The notes: generated by a model from the sequence alone, not told the origin. Shown: positions 15,999-25,619, numbered from the stretch's first letter. The stretch: 64,000 nucleotides of DNA from an uncultured Flavobacteriaceae bacterium (GCA_943788695.1 CALSRG010000002.1:124001-188000); one strand, 5' to 3'. A program made the numbers and translations.

Positions 15999-17681
15999 TT
16001 AATAGCCAATTGCTGCGCCATCGGGACTGGACGAGTCTGCAGCACCTACATAAACCTTATTAATGTCATCCACAATGATACCCATCAATCTACCCAGTTG
16101 ATCTCGAGACACTGGATGATGTCCCATCTCTTCTAGTGCGCTTACAACATTCGGAGAAAGCTTATATTTTTCATAAATGAGATCATCAGGTAACCATTGA
16201 TGGTGAATTTTAACGGCTTCAATCGCCTGATGAATTGGCATGTCATATTGCAAAACAGCCAAAATCGTTTGAAACACCGTACTGATTATGGTACGACCTC
16301 CTGGGCTGCCAATAATCAAATAAGGAAGACCATTTTTAGCGACAATGGTCGGTGTCATACTGGACAACATTCGTTTTCCTGGTTCTATTTTATTAGGAGC
16401 TGTTCCAATCAGCCATCCAGTGTCTGTATAACCAAATTGTGGATTAAAGTCGCCCATTTCATTATTCAAAAGAAAACCCAATTTTGGACTCCCCATGCCA
16501 GAACCGTAGGATTGCTCTAAGGTGTAGGTTACCGAAACAGCATTTCCTGACTTGTCAATCACTGAAAAATGTGTGGTATTATTCCCGTCATACAATTGCC
16601 CGAACTTCGAAGGATCACTTAAGCTAGCCTTATCCATATTGATATGCGAAACCCTATTTTGGGCAAAAGTTTTTGACGTTAGTTGGTCTAAAGGCATGTC
16701 ATCATTAAAATCAGGGTCGCCTAGAAACTCTGCCCTATCTGCAAAGGCACGTCTCATAACCTCAGTAATCAAATGAAAATAGGGTGTTGAATTAAATGGT
16801 ATCGAATCTAAATTAATCGATTCCATCATATTCATCATTTCGATTAGGGCAACCCCACCAGAACTTGGTGGTGACATAGAATATATGTCATAAGACTTGT
16901 AGGTTCCTTTAACCGCTTGTCTTTCGATGGCTTCATACTCGATCAAATCTTGCTTTGAAATCAAACCGCCATGATCTTTCATGAAAGCTGCTAATTCTTC
17001 AGCTACTGGACCTTTGTAAAACCCATCACGACCATGATCTTTTATCAAGGCAAGAGTATTGGCCAAGGCTGGTTGTTTCCACAACGCACCGAAATCTAAT
17101 AATGTACCACTTTCATCCCTAAATAGATTGTTTAAAAATACTGGCGCATCAGATTCCGAAAAGGATTTAGCGTGAGTAGCAAGTGTATAGCTCAAGCTTA
17201 CACCATTTTGAGCCAAATCTACTGAAGGCTGAACCACATCTCTCCATAGAAGTTTGCCATATTTTTGATGTGCCAAATAGAGTCCAGCAACAGTTCCAGG
17301 CACACCTACTGATTTTAATCCAGTATGATTACTCCCTGGAATCAAAATACCGTCTTCGTTTAAAAACATGTCCTCTGTAGCCAACAGTGGTGCCTTTTCT
17401 CTGAAATCGATGGTGGTAACATCCCTGTTTTTAGGCATATAAACCATAAATCCACCACCGCCAATATTTCCAGCTTGTGGCAAAGTCACCGAAAGCGCGA
17501 AAGCAGTGGCTACAGCAGCATCTATGGCGTTACCTCCCTTTTGTAAAATTGTAATTCCGACCTGTGAAGCATAAGCGTCGTCGGATACTACCATACCATG
17601 TTTACCGTAGGTTTGTGCCTTTACCGTTGCTAAGACTAAGAGAAAAAAAGAAAAAACAAAATATGAAGTCTTAGAGATCAT
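15999..17681 (-). CDS. ggt: Gamma-glutamyltransferase
   Basis: A 560-residue Ntn-hydrolase precursor with signal peptide (residues 6-23, cleavage near VKAQT). The nucleophile after self-cleavage is the threonine of NNTTHFSVID, followed by the substrate-binding SYGSGMGSP and, near the end, IGSPGGRTI. It should hydrolyse or transfer the gamma-glutamyl group of glutathione-like peptides in the periplasm. A TTG two codons upstream (17687) is an alternative start; I preferred the ATG at 17681. The terminal residues end in SSPDGAAIGY, as in the family. It precedes the amidohydrolase on the same strand. Confidence 0.94.
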   Translation of the reverse strand: MISKTSYFVFSFFLLVLATVKAQTYGKHGMVVSDDAYASQVGITILQKGGNAIDAAVATAFALSVTLPQAGNIGGGGFMVYMPKNRDVTTIDFREKAPLLATEDMFLNEDGILIPGSNHTGLKSVGVPGTVAGLYLAHQKYGKLLWRDVVQPSVDLAQNGVSLSYTLATHAKSFSESDAPVFLNNLFRDESGTLLDFGALWKQPALANTLALIKDHGRDGFYKGPVAEELAAFMKDHGGLISKQDLIEYEAIERQAVKGTYKSYDIYSMSPPSSGGVALIEMMNMMESINLDSIPFNSTPYFHLITEVMRRAFADRAEFLGDPDFNDDMPLDQLTSKTFAQNRVSHINMDKASLSDPSKFGQLYDGNNTTHFSVIDKSGNAVSVTYTLEQSYGSGMGSPKLGFLLNNEMGDFNPQFGYTDTGWLIGTAPNKIEPGKRMLSSMTPTIVAKNGLPYLIIGSPGGRTIISTVFQTILAVLQYDMPIHQAIEAVKIHHQWLPDDLIYEKYKLSPNVVSALEEMGHHPVSRDQLGRLMGIIVDDINKVYVGAADSSSPDGAAIGY

Positions 17682-17717
17682 GATCAATCAATTAAACTAT
17701 GAAAGGTAATAAAATAA

Positions 17718-17746
17718 CAAACAGGATGAACGCATCACCCTGTTTG
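17718..17746 (-). terminator. Terminator downstream of aquaporin gene
   Basis: Imperfect hairpin with arms CAAACAGG and CCTGTTTG around an inner ATG/CAT pair and AACG loop, with a three-base bulge. On the minus strand it starts 4 nt past the aqpZ stop and is followed by TTATTTTATT, which fits intrinsic termination. Confidence 0.55.
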
Positions 17747-17750
17747 AATA

Positions 17751-18443
17751 TCATTCTTTATGTTTCGAAGACAAACTTTTGTAAACCAATCCTGCAATAA
17801 CAGCTCCTGCTATTGGAGCCAACCAAAACAACCACAATTGATCCATTGCCCAATCACCAACAAACAAAGCTTGACTGGTACTTCTGGCGGGATTGACAGA
17901 GGTATTTGTTACAGGAATACTAATCAAATGAATGAGTGTCAAACCTAAACCAATAGCTAAGCCACCAAAACCTTTTGGCGCTTTTGCATGGGTAGCTCCC
18001 AAAATGATAAATAGAAACATAAATGTCATGACCATTTCTGTGATTAAAGCAGATTGCATGCTAAATCCTCTTGGAGAGTGATCTCCAAAACCATTAGCTG
18101 CGAAATCTCCAATTTCACCGCCAAGAGTACCTGTTACAATTGTGTAAAGTAATCCTGCGCCAGCGACACCTCCAAGAACTTGTGCAAGGATGTAGGGAAT
18201 AACGTCTTTGGATCCAAAACGTCCACCAATCCATAATCCAATAGAAACTGCTGGATTGAGATAACAGCCTGAAACATGTTCAATGGCATAGGCCATAGTA
18301 ACTACGGTGAGACCAAAAGCTAGGGCAACGCCCATAAATCCGATGCCTAAATCTGGAATTGCCGCTGCCAAAACAGCACTACCGCAACCACCTAGAACCA
18401 ACCATAAGGTTCCGATAAATTCTGCTACTAATTTTCTTTTCAT
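17751..18443 (-). CDS. aqpZ: Aquaporin Z-type water channel
   Basis: A 230-residue six-helix MIP-family protein with both pore loops: YLNPAVS near residue 60 (NPA) and SVNPARS near 183 (NPA). The selectivity filter region [15 protein letters not shown] has the histidine just before (LIHLISIPV), as in water-specific AqpZ rather than glycerol channels. I chose the ATG at 18443; a TTG three codons upstream (18452) is less likely. It sits in the inner membrane. It is followed by a terminator and is not obviously part of an operon. Confidence 0.93.
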   Translation of the reverse strand: MKRKLVAEFIGTLWLVLGGCGSAVLAAAIPDLGIGFMGVALAFGLTVVTMAYAIEHVSGCYLNPAVSIGLWIGGRFGSKDVIPYILAQVLGGVAGAGLLYTIVTGTLGGEIGDFAANGFGDHSPRGFSMQSALITEMVMTFMFLFIILGATHAKAPKGFGGLAIGLGLTLIHLISIPVTNTSVNPARSTSQALFVGDWAMDQLWLFWLAPIAGAVIAGLVYKSLSSKHKE

Positions 18444-18629
18444 AATGTTCAAATTTGAGTTAATAGATAAAAACCCAATAAATGACAGCGGCCTCTCTTC
18501 TTTTTATAAAAGACAGGTTCAGGGGAAAAAATCTAAAAGAATAGAAGCAGGTTATCATGTTTTGGGAACTGGATTTGGAGCCAGCCTTTCAAATATAGTT
18601 AATTGTTTTCAATCTAAAATCATTTCTGC

Positions 18630-19631
18630 CTACAGTAGTGAAATTTTCTTAGTCACGGACTTGGTCTTAAATGAATCCATAATCGTGATGAAATACAGGC
18701 CGCTATGCAGTCCACTCAAGTCGAGTTGATAATTTTGTGTATTTACTTCCAAGTCCACATGCATTTTACCTAAGCTGTCAAACACCTGAATGACATAAGG
18801 CTGTGCCGTTTCTGATGCTATTTTCACAATTCCTGCTGTCGGATTGGGAGAAATCCTGAAGCCCTCCAGATCATTGGAATCCAAACCCAGGCCTGCCTTA
18901 AATTCATCTAACTCAATTTGCAACTGGTCAATAGGATCACCTGTAAAGATTCCTGAAGCGAGCCAAACATTGATATCTAGCCAAAGATTACCATAAGAAC
19001 TGTCGGTGTCCGATGGCGTGGCCACTCTGATAAATGCAGAGCCTGAACTGATATTATCATTATAGCATCTAGAGTCGGCACCGGGTCGCTTAGCAGCCTG
19101 CATGACTGCCATTAGGCGATCATATAAAGGACCAGAAGAATTTAAAAAGGCATCCTCCATATCGTTCAATACATCTTCTGAAATTAGAATGTTACCTTGA
19201 ATAGAGTAGTCGGTTCCCAAACGGTGGCCATTTTCGGTGTAATTATTAGCGCCCGTGTAGGCCGCTGATCTGGGTGACCCACTGTTTAAATCTACAACAC
19301 CATATTGTCGATCTGTTATATTAAAACCATCGGAGTAATCGTCGTTTGCTTCTAACCAACTGATGATATTTTCTGGACTGTCACCTGCTTGCATGCGCGT
19401 CCGAGCATTGAGTTGGTTCGATACTGAATAGGCGGCTTGTGTGTGAATAGCACCTACATTGAGTATAATGTCACTGATGGCTAAAGCACCATCTTCAAAA
19501 TCAAGACAGGTAGCACCAGCACTACCAATATATCCCGTACCGGAATCAACCGCTACAATGGAGAAGGTGTGTTGTGAATAGGAATAAATAGTGAGCAAAA
19601 AGGATAAGAATAATGTAATGTTTTTGGTCAT
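18630..19631 (-). CDS. Secreted DUF1028 protein with T9SS sorting domain
   Basis: A 333-residue protein. Residues 1-19 are a signal peptide (LFLSFLLTIYSYSQ). Residues about 20-235 are a DUF1028 domain, an Ntn-hydrolase-like fold of unknown substrate: HTFSIVAVDSGTGYIGSAGATC at its N-terminus. Residues about 250-333 are a type A T9SS C-terminal sorting domain: FRISPNPTAGIVKI, VFDSLGK, LDLSGLHSGLYFITI and a basic tail ending KKISLL. It should therefore be exported across the outer membrane and anchored or released. Only one T9SS cargo is seen in the window. The 177-nt gap to aqpZ holds no gene. Confidence 0.88.
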   Translation of the reverse strand: MTKNITLFLSFLLTIYSYSQHTFSIVAVDSGTGYIGSAGATCLDFEDGALAISDIILNVGAIHTQAAYSVSNQLNARTRMQAGDSPENIISWLEANDDYSDGFNITDRQYGVVDLNSGSPRSAAYTGANNYTENGHRLGTDYSIQGNILISEDVLNDMEDAFLNSSGPLYDRLMAVMQAAKRPGADSRCYNDNISSGSAFIRVATPSDTDSSYGNLWLDINVWLASGIFTGDPIDQLQIELDEFKAGLGLDSNDLEGFRISPNPTAGIVKIASETAQPYVIQVFDSLGKMHVDLEVNTQNYQLDLSGLHSGLYFITIMDSFKTKSVTKKISLL

Positions 19632-19824
19632 TTTACATATGATTATGGGTTAAACAAAACAGAACCCCTCAATACAAGAAACTTAAATGTGATGAAATGC
19701 TATAAATGACAATGCAATACAGGTCAAGTTTTGAAGCAGAACAGGGGTCTAAAAGATCAAATTTAATAATAAAATCCGAAAAGTCGTGAATTTCCGTAAA
19801 CCTAAACGTTATGGTAGGTTCAAC

Positions 19825-20919
19825 TTATACGTTGAACAAAAAGTGGACTACATCTCCGTCTTTAACGGTATAGGCCTTCCCTTCTACCCTCATTTTTCCT
19901 GCTTCCTTCACTTTGGCTTCACTTCCGAAATGAGTGAAATCGTCAAAACTAATGACTTCGGCACGTATAAATCCATGTTCAAAGTCAGTATGTATAACAC
20001 CTGCCGCTTGCGGTGCAGAAGCCCCTATTGGCACAGTCCATGCACGAACTTCTTTTTTACCTGCGGTGAAGTAAGTTTGCTGCTTAAGTAGTTTGTACGC
20101 TGATCGTATCAATTTTGCTGCACCAGCCTCTTCCAGCCCTAGGTCTTCTAGGAACAATTGGCGCTCGTCAAAGTCATCGAGCTCATTAATATCAGCTTCT
20201 ACGCCAACCGCTAAGACCAATACTTCGGCGTCCTCATTTTTGACAGCCTCCCTTACTTTATCAACATAGCCATTTCCTGAAACCGCCGAATTTTCATCAA
20301 CGTTGCAGACATACATTACTGGCTTGTCTGTGATCAATTGCAGTGGTTTCACAAAATTATCGTGATCATCACCGCTCCAGATCATACTTCGAACAGACTC
20401 GCCTTTTTCTAAAGTAGTGTGAATTTCTGTCAGTACTGATAGTTCTTTTTGGGCCTCCTTGTTGCCAGTTTTAGCCGCACGTTTTACTTTTTCTAATTTC
20501 TTTTCTACCGTTTCAAGATCTTTGAGTTGCAATTCGATATCAATAGTTTCTTTGTCTCTAATAGGATCAACACCCCCATCGACATGAACAATATTGTCAT
20601 TGTCAAAACATCTCAACACATGTAAAATAGCATCGGTCTCTCTAATGTTTGCCAGAAATTGATTTCCAAGTCCTTCGCCTTTACTAGCGCCTTTGACAAG
20701 ACCAGCGATATCAACGATTTCTACAGTGGCTGGCACCACACGTTCAGGGTTGACCAAATCTGACAATTGCGTTAAGCGGGGATCTGGCACATTGACTACC
20801 CCTACGTTGGGCTCAATGGTACAAAATGGGAAGTTTGCACTTTGGGCTTTTGCGTTTGATAGACAATTAAACAATGTTGATTTGCCTACATTGGGAAGGC
20901 CAACGATTCCTGCTTTCAT
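19825..20919 (-). CDS. ychF: Redox-regulated ATPase YchF (OLA1 family)
   Basis: A 364-residue TRAFAC P-loop protein. It starts [21 protein letters not shown] (G1), with [16 protein letters not shown] (G2), [20 protein letters not shown] (G3) and CNVDE in the place of NKxD, which explains ATP preference in this family. A coiled-coil insert (about 120-160) and the C-terminal TGS domain (RAWTVPIG...[11 protein letters not shown]) complete it. YchF binds ribosomes and affects stress responses. A perfect 7-bp hairpin (GTTCAAC/GTTGAAC) spans the stop codon. The 193-nt gap upstream of the DUF1028 gene holds nothing recognisable. Confidence 0.95.
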   Translation of the reverse strand: MKAGIVGLPNVGKSTLFNCLSNAKAQSANFPFCTIEPNVGVVNVPDPRLTQLSDLVNPERVVPATVEIVDIAGLVKGASKGEGLGNQFLANIRETDAILHVLRCFDNDNIVHVDGGVDPIRDKETIDIELQLKDLETVEKKLEKVKRAAKTGNKEAQKELSVLTEIHTTLEKGESVRSMIWSGDDHDNFVKPLQLITDKPVMYVCNVDENSAVSGNGYVDKVREAVKNEDAEVLVLAVGVEADINELDDFDERQLFLEDLGLEEAGAAKLIRSAYKLLKQQTYFTAGKKEVRAWTVPIGASAPQAAGVIHTDFEHGFIRAEVISFDDFTHFGSEAKVKEAGKMRVEGKAYTVKDGDVVHFLFNV

Positions 20920-20941
20920 AAAATGATGGGTTTGTTAAAAA

Positions 20942-21292
20942 TTAATCAGGATGCATAAAACGCTGTTTGGCCAAAAGAACTTCCTCTGTTTCAACGTTAT
21001 TCTCGTCAGGGATACAGCAATCGACAGGACAAACGGCAGCACATTGGGGCTCTTCGTGAAATCCTATACATTCTGTGCATTTGTCTGGAACAATATAGTA
21101 AAACTCATCACTTACTGGTGCTTGGGTATCATCGGCATTTACTCTTTTACCATTGGTTAAAACCAAATCACCCGATAGACTGGTTCCATCATTATAACGC
21201 CAATCATCAGCTCCCTCGTAAATTGCAGTATTTGGGCACTCGGGCTCGCAGGCCCCGCAATTAATACAATCTTCAGTGATAATAATAGCCAT
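20942..21292 (-). CDS. Ferredoxin with two Fe-S cluster motifs
   Basis: A 116-residue electron carrier. Near the N-terminus is CINCGACEPECPNTAI, a classic 4Fe-4S motif. The second half has CTECIGFHEEPQCAAVCPVDC, in which the CxxC spacing is widened, as in the long-loop ferredoxins of Alvin type. A stretch of about 45 residues between the motifs (DWRYNDGTSLSGDL) is characteristic of the Bacteroidota homologues. It is divergent from the acyl-CoA reductase-serC-serA genes with a 74-nt gap. The partner is unknown, though the reductase is a natural candidate from position alone. Confidence 0.92.
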   Translation of the reverse strand: MAIIITEDCINCGACEPECPNTAIYEGADDWRYNDGTSLSGDLVLTNGKRVNADDTQAPVSDEFYYIVPDKCTECIGFHEEPQCAAVCPVDCCIPDENNVETEEVLLAKQRFMHPD

Positions 21293-21314
21293 TCCTTTAA
21301 TCCGTTTTAATGAT

Positions 21315-21322
21315 TAATTTTG
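21315..21322 (+). promoter_or_regulatory. TAnnTTTG promoter element before acyl-CoA reductase
   Basis: TAATTTTG matches the Bacteroidota -7 element and lies 44 nt upstream of the reductase ATG at 21367. No clear -33 TTG is at the right distance, so the call rests on the -7 box and position. Confidence 0.4.
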
Positions 21323-21366
21323 CAATGCAAACATACCACCAAACAGAACAATAAACAAGAGGCCGA

Positions 21367-22392
21367 ATGACTTTAGAAAGACGAATTGATGCTTTCGTTA
21401 AATTAGGAACACATTTAAAACGCAGATTAAAATCTGAACAAAGTGATTCTGTGATGTCCGAGCCATTGAATTTGTCAATTCAGCAATCTAGTGCATCAAA
21501 TCCCTGGTTTACAGAAGATAATATCCGATATGCATTGCACGCATGGACCGATGTACTCACAGAGAGTCAGTTAAGTGAATGGCTCAAATCTTATTCGGAC
21601 CTTTCTGTTTCACCAAAAACTATTGCGATTGTAATGGCGGGAAATATTCCTATGGTTGGCTTTCACGATTTGTTATCTGCCTTAATTTTAGGGCATCAGG
21701 TGAAGGTAAAATTGTCTTCTCAAGATGCGGTTTTGATACCCTATCTTGTTTCTCTTATTGAGAAATTCGACCCTGAATTAGCGGCGCAAGTCTCTTTTAC
21801 TAAAGATCAGTTAACTGGTTTCGATGCTGTTATAGCCACTGGAAGCAATAATACGGCAAGATATTTTGAACATTATTTCAATAAATACCCTAATATTCTT
21901 CGTAAAAATAGAAATAGCGTTGCTATATTATCGGGTAATGAAAGTATTGAAGATTTTCGTGGTTTGTCGGAAGATATTTTTAGGTATTACGGATTAGGAT
22001 GCAGAAACGTTACAAAAATATTTGTGCCTCAGCAGTATGATTTGAAACATTTTTTTGAAGGCATTTACCACTGGAATGATGTCATACATCATAACAAATA
22101 CGCCAACAATTATGATTACAATAAGGCAGTAGAACTCTTAAATGGTACTAATTTATTAGATAACGGTTTTTTGTTACTTAAAGAGTCTGAAGCTTATCCA
22201 TCTCCGATTGGCATGTTGCATTGGGAAACTTACGACAATATTAATAGGCTAAAACAGAAACTTAAGAATGACCATGAATACATTCAGTGCATTGTTGGAT
22301 CTGATTTCAATCCATTTGGAGCTTCTCAAAAACCATCACTTAAGGATTATGCTGATGGAGTTGACACTGTTGAATTCTTGTTAAAAACATAA
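21367..22392 (+). CDS. LuxC-like acyl-CoA reductase
   Basis: A 341-residue protein of the LuxC/aldehyde-dehydrogenase-like superfamily. The nucleophile is probably the cysteine of YYGLGCRNVTKIFVP; GNIPMVGFHDLLSALILGH is the nucleotide/phosphate-binding part, and ATGSNNTARYFEHYF follows. It is shorter than luminous-bacteria LuxC (about 480 residues). In Bacteroidota this gene usually precedes serC and serA with ferredoxin divergent upstream, as here. The role may be reducing an acyl-CoA to an aldehyde; the natural substrate is not known from sequence. It lies 71 nt before serC. Confidence 0.85.
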   Translation: MTLERRIDAFVKLGTHLKRRLKSEQSDSVMSEPLNLSIQQSSASNPWFTEDNIRYALHAWTDVLTESQLSEWLKSYSDLSVSPKTIAIVMAGNIPMVGFHDLLSALILGHQVKVKLSSQDAVLIPYLVSLIEKFDPELAAQVSFTKDQLTGFDAVIATGSNNTARYFEHYFNKYPNILRKNRNSVAILSGNESIEDFRGLSEDIFRYYGLGCRNVTKIFVPQQYDLKHFFEGIYHWNDVIHHNKYANNYDYNKAVELLNGTNLLDNGFLLLKESEAYPSPIGMLHWETYDNINRLKQKLKNDHEYIQCIVGSDFNPFGASQKPSLKDYADGVDTVEFLLKT

Positions 22393-22463
22393 AACTATTT
22401 TATTTTTTTAGTGTCGTTATAGTCCTGAGAAATAAGCATCTTTACAACTTAAAATTGCCTCCT

Positions 22464-23528
22464 ATGAAAAAACATAATTTTAGTGCAGGACCGAGCATTC
22501 TGCCAACGTCAGTGCTTCAAAAAGCATCAGAAGCGGTAGTAGATTTCAACCAAAGTGGTTTATCACTCATCGAAATTTCACACCGTAGCGCGCCCTTTGT
22601 CGATGTTATGGAGTCGGCGCGATCATTGTCATTAGAATTGTTGGGACTAGAAAATAAAGGCTACCAAGCGCTATTTCTTCAAGGTGGTGCTAGCATGCAG
22701 TTTATTATGACAGCTTATAATTTGTTGGAAAACAAAGCTGGATTTTTAAACACAGGTACTTGGTCAAACAATACGATCAAGGAATCGAAAAACTTTGGAA
22801 AAGTTGTTGAAATGGCATCATCTAAAGAGGCTAATTTCAGCTATATACCTAAAGGTTATGAAATTCCTCAAGACCTTGATTACGTTCATGTCACCTCAAA
22901 TAATACTATTTTTGGGACACAACTACATGATTTTCCTTCGGTCTCACCACTTGTTTGCGATATGAGTAGTGATATCTTTTCACGAACTTTAGATTTTTCA
23001 AAGTTTGACCTTATTTATGCCGGTGCTCAAAAGAATATGGGGCCTGCTGGAACAACGCTTGTGATTGTTAAAGAGGATATTTTAGGAAAAGTGTCTCGAA
23101 GTATTCCCTCTATCATGGATTACCGAACGCACATTTCAAAAGGCAGCATGTTTAATACACCACCTGTTTTTCCTGTTTACGTCTCACTTTTAACCATGCA
23201 ATGGTTAAAAGATTTAGGAGGAATTAAGGCAATTGAAATTGAAAACCAACGAAAAGCTGACCTCATTTATTCTACCATCGATCAATTGGACGCTTTTAAC
23301 GGTTATGCAGCCAAAGAAGACCGATCATTTATGAACGCTACTTTCACCCTTGCTGAAGGTGCAAAGGGTGATCAATTCAATGATATGTTGAAATCGGCCG
23401 GGATTAATGGTTTGAATGGGCATCGCAGTGTTGGTGGTTATAGAGCTTCAATGTATAACGCCTTACCTTATGAAAGCGTAGTGGTATTGGCAGAAGTCAT
23501 GAATGAATTTAATAGAAAAGGAATGTAA
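22464..23528 (+). CDS. serC: Phosphoserine aminotransferase
   Basis: A 354-residue PLP-dependent class V aminotransferase. It begins MKKHNFSAGPSILP and shows FLQGGASMQF, CDMSSDIFSR and the PLP lysine in YAGAQKNMGPAG, then RTHISKGSMFNTPPVFPVY, all diagnostic of SerC. I chose the ATG at 22464 over a TTG three codons upstream, because the NFSAGP motif belongs within the first ten residues. It makes 3-phosphoserine, and also acts in B6 synthesis in some bacteria. It ends 1 nt before the serA ATG, so the two are co-transcribed and perhaps translationally coupled. Confidence 0.96.
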   Translation: MKKHNFSAGPSILPTSVLQKASEAVVDFNQSGLSLIEISHRSAPFVDVMESARSLSLELLGLENKGYQALFLQGGASMQFIMTAYNLLENKAGFLNTGTWSNNTIKESKNFGKVVEMASSKEANFSYIPKGYEIPQDLDYVHVTSNNTIFGTQLHDFPSVSPLVCDMSSDIFSRTLDFSKFDLIYAGAQKNMGPAGTTLVIVKEDILGKVSRSIPSIMDYRTHISKGSMFNTPPVFPVYVSLLTMQWLKDLGGIKAIEIENQRKADLIYSTIDQLDAFNGYAAKEDRSFMNATFTLAEGAKGDQFNDMLKSAGINGLNGHRSVGGYRASMYNALPYESVVVLAEVMNEFNRKGM

Positions 23529-23529
23529 T

Positions 23530-24489
23530 ATGAAGGTTTTAGCTAATGATGGTATTTCTCAAAGCGGACAGCAAGCTCTGGAAGCCAATGGGTTTAAAGT
23601 ACTAACAACGACTGTTGCTCAAGAACAACTTATAAATTTTATAAACACTGAAGAAATATCGGTTCTATTGGTTAGAAGCGCTACAACTGTTAGGAAAGAT
23701 TTAATTGATGGCTGTCCAAACCTCAAAATTATTGGACGTGGCGGTGTTGGTATGGATAATATCGACGTGGATTATGCCCGAAATAAAGGCAAACATGTGA
23801 TTAACACACCTGCAGCCTCTTCAGCTTCTGTTGCAGAATTGGTATTCGCACATTTGTTTGGAGCCGTAAGATTTCTTTATGATTCCAATAGAAACATGCC
23901 ATTGGACGGAGACTCTCAATTTGGAAAACTGAAGAAGGCGTACGCTAAAGGACATGAACTTAGAGGTAAAACGCTAGGCATTATAGGATTTGGCCGAATC
24001 GGAAACGAAGTTGCAAAAATTGCACTTGGTGTTGGCATGAAAGTCATAGTTAGCGATAAATATGTTAACGAAGCCTCTGTTCAGGTTGAATTTTACAATG
24101 GCCAATTTATCAATGTCGAAATTCAATCTCAATCGGTTGAATCAATTTTGAAAGAAGCTGATTTTGTAACCCTGCATGTTCCGGCACAAAAAGAATATGT
24201 GATTGGCGAGAAAGAAATTGCTATGATGAAAAATGGTGCTGGAATTGTCAACGCTTCACGTGGAGGCGTTGTTGACGAAGTAGCTTTGGTCCAAGCTTTG
24301 AATAGCGGAAAACTGGCCTTCGCATGTCTGGACACTTTCGAGAACGAACCCACACCTGCAGTCCAAGTTTTGATGCAACCAAATGTTTCACTAACACCTC
24401 ATATTGGTGCTGCAACACTGGAAGCTCAGGATAGAATTGGAGAAGAGTTAGCGCAACAAATAGTAGCCATACTAAAAGCAAGTCATTAG
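23530..24489 (+). CDS. serA: D-3-phosphoglycerate dehydrogenase, short form
   Basis: A 319-residue 2-hydroxyacid dehydrogenase. NAD motif GFGRIGNEVAK, active-site arginine in NASRGGVVDE, glutamate in FENEPTPA and histidine in LTPHIGAAT are in order. I chose the ATG at 23530; a frame from 23503 would overlap serC by 26 nt with no homology. It lacks the C-terminal ACT regulatory domain, so feedback inhibition by serine of the usual kind is not expected. An insert (EFYNGQFINVEIQSQS) lengthens the NAD domain. Together with serC it commits glycolytic 3-phosphoglycerate to serine. Confidence 0.93.
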   Translation: MKVLANDGISQSGQQALEANGFKVLTTTVAQEQLINFINTEEISVLLVRSATTVRKDLIDGCPNLKIIGRGGVGMDNIDVDYARNKGKHVINTPAASSASVAELVFAHLFGAVRFLYDSNRNMPLDGDSQFGKLKKAYAKGHELRGKTLGIIGFGRIGNEVAKIALGVGMKVIVSDKYVNEASVQVEFYNGQFINVEIQSQSVESILKEADFVTLHVPAQKEYVIGEKEIAMMKNGAGIVNASRGGVVDEVALVQALNSGKLAFACLDTFENEPTPAVQVLMQPNVSLTPHIGAATLEAQDRIGEELAQQIVAILKASH

Positions 24490-24507
24490 CTATCGAATTC
24501 ATAAACT

Positions 24508-24993
24508 ATGATCTCCTTTAAAACAAGGTGGGAAATCCAAAATAATTGGCAACTGCTCTGGCCTCTTTCTGGTCTTCTAGCATTATTCCTGTCTTGCCTA
24601 AAACTGAGTTTTAGATTTTTTGAAGGATTTTCAAACTATACAATTTTTGCCATTGCGATAATTTCGTTTGTCATTGGGTTAAAATTAACCGTTTGGATTA
24701 TAGATAAATTAGCAAAAAGATGGTCTGTCAATTATAGGTTCGAGTTAATTGTAATCTTTATAGTCTTCGCTTTAACAGGTTCATCCACAGCCTTTGTGAG
24801 CAGAACATTTATGCGATTTATAGGTATTGATACCGACCACTTCCCAATGTGGCTTTATTGGATACTTATCACCATTGGCGGATTTATCTTTTATCAGTTC
24901 TTTCTGATTTTTTTCGCCTTTGTATGTGGGCAGTTCAACTTTTTTTGGACCTTTCAAAAGAAAATGCTTCGACGATTCGGTCTAAAGTTATAA
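24508..24993 (+). CDS. DUF6787-type integral membrane protein
   Basis: A 161-residue protein with about four membrane segments (roughly residues 15-35, 42-65, 78-98, 118-142), ending FNFFWTFQKKMLRRFGLKL. It matches my recollection of the DUF6787 family of Bacteroidota, sometimes mislabelled prolipoprotein diacylglyceryl transferase; it has no Lgt motif. It follows serA by 18 nt on the same strand and its end overlaps msrA by 6 nt in a convergent arrangement. Function is unknown. Confidence 0.75.
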   Translation: MISFKTRWEIQNNWQLLWPLSGLLALFLSCLKLSFRFFEGFSNYTIFAIAIISFVIGLKLTVWIIDKLAKRWSVNYRFELIVIFIVFALTGSSTAFVSRTFMRFIGIDTDHFPMWLYWILITIGGFIFYQFFLIFFAFVCGQFNFFWTFQKKMLRRFGLKL

Positions 24994-25530
24994 GTCCTTA
25001 ATCTTTTTCAAAAGGTTATTGTAACGCCCTTCTACTTTAGTCACTTTTGGCTGAATCACCAATTGACAATAAATTTGATTTGAATGATTGTTATAATAAT
25101 TATGATGTTCTATTTCCGCTTCATAAAATACATCAGAAGCTGTCACCTCTGTTACAATAGATTGATCATAAACCGCTTTCGCTGTTAATTCTGAAATCAT
25201 TGTGTGAGCCTGTTCCCTTTGACTTTGAGATGTATAAAAAATAGCCGACCTGTATTGAGTGCCAACATCATTTCCTTGACGATTAAGAGTTGTCGGATCA
25301 TGGGATGCAAAAAATAACTCGAGCAATTTGTAAAATGAAATAACTTTAGAATCAAAGGTGATTCTGACCGCCTCCGCATGCCCTGTCCGACCGCCGCAAA
25401 CCTCTCGATATGGTGGGTTTTTTATGAACCCACCTGTGTAACCTGAGGTTACAGAAATCACACCATCAATTCTCTGAAAAACAGCTTCAGTGCACCAAAA
25501 ACATCCATTTGCGAAAATTGCTTCCTCCAT
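24988..25530 (-). CDS. msrA: Peptide methionine sulfoxide reductase A
   Basis: A 180-residue enzyme reducing methionine-S-sulfoxide. The catalytic cysteine is in ANGCFWCTEAVFQRIDGV (GCFWCTE, near residue 10), with VTSGYTGG and ASHDPTTLNRQGNDVGTQYRS downstream, all diagnostic. There is no signal peptide, so it is cytoplasmic, and no MsrB domain. It converges on the DUF6787-type gene with a 6-nt overlap. A TAAATTTG element on the minus strand (25554-25561) sits about 24 nt before its start. Confidence 0.95.
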   Translation of the reverse strand: MEEAIFANGCFWCTEAVFQRIDGVISVTSGYTGGFIKNPPYREVCGGRTGHAEAVRITFDSKVISFYKLLELFFASHDPTTLNRQGNDVGTQYRSAIFYTSQSQREQAHTMISELTAKAVYDQSIVTEVTASDVFYEAEIEHHNYYNNHSNQIYCQLVIQPKVTKVEGRYNNLLKKIKDL

Positions 25531-25553
25531 CGTTATATGTTAATCTTTCGCTA

Positions 25554-25561
25554 CAAATTTA
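25554..25561 (-). promoter_or_regulatory. TAnnTTTG promoter element before msrA
   Basis: The complement of 25554-25561 reads TAAATTTG, a full match to the Bacteroidota -7 element, 23 nt upstream of the msrA ATG (25530). A TTG at the ideal -33 distance is not visible; one lies 14 nt away. Confidence 0.4.
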
Positions 25562-25619
25562 TGATAATTAACTATCAAAGTATGAGATTCCCTATTTTTA
25601 CGAATTAATAATCTCTGAT

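Noticed and set aside
19819..19837. Hairpin across the ychF stop as an intrinsic terminator
   Set aside because: The 7-bp stem has no U tract after it on the minus strand, so it is more likely incidental.
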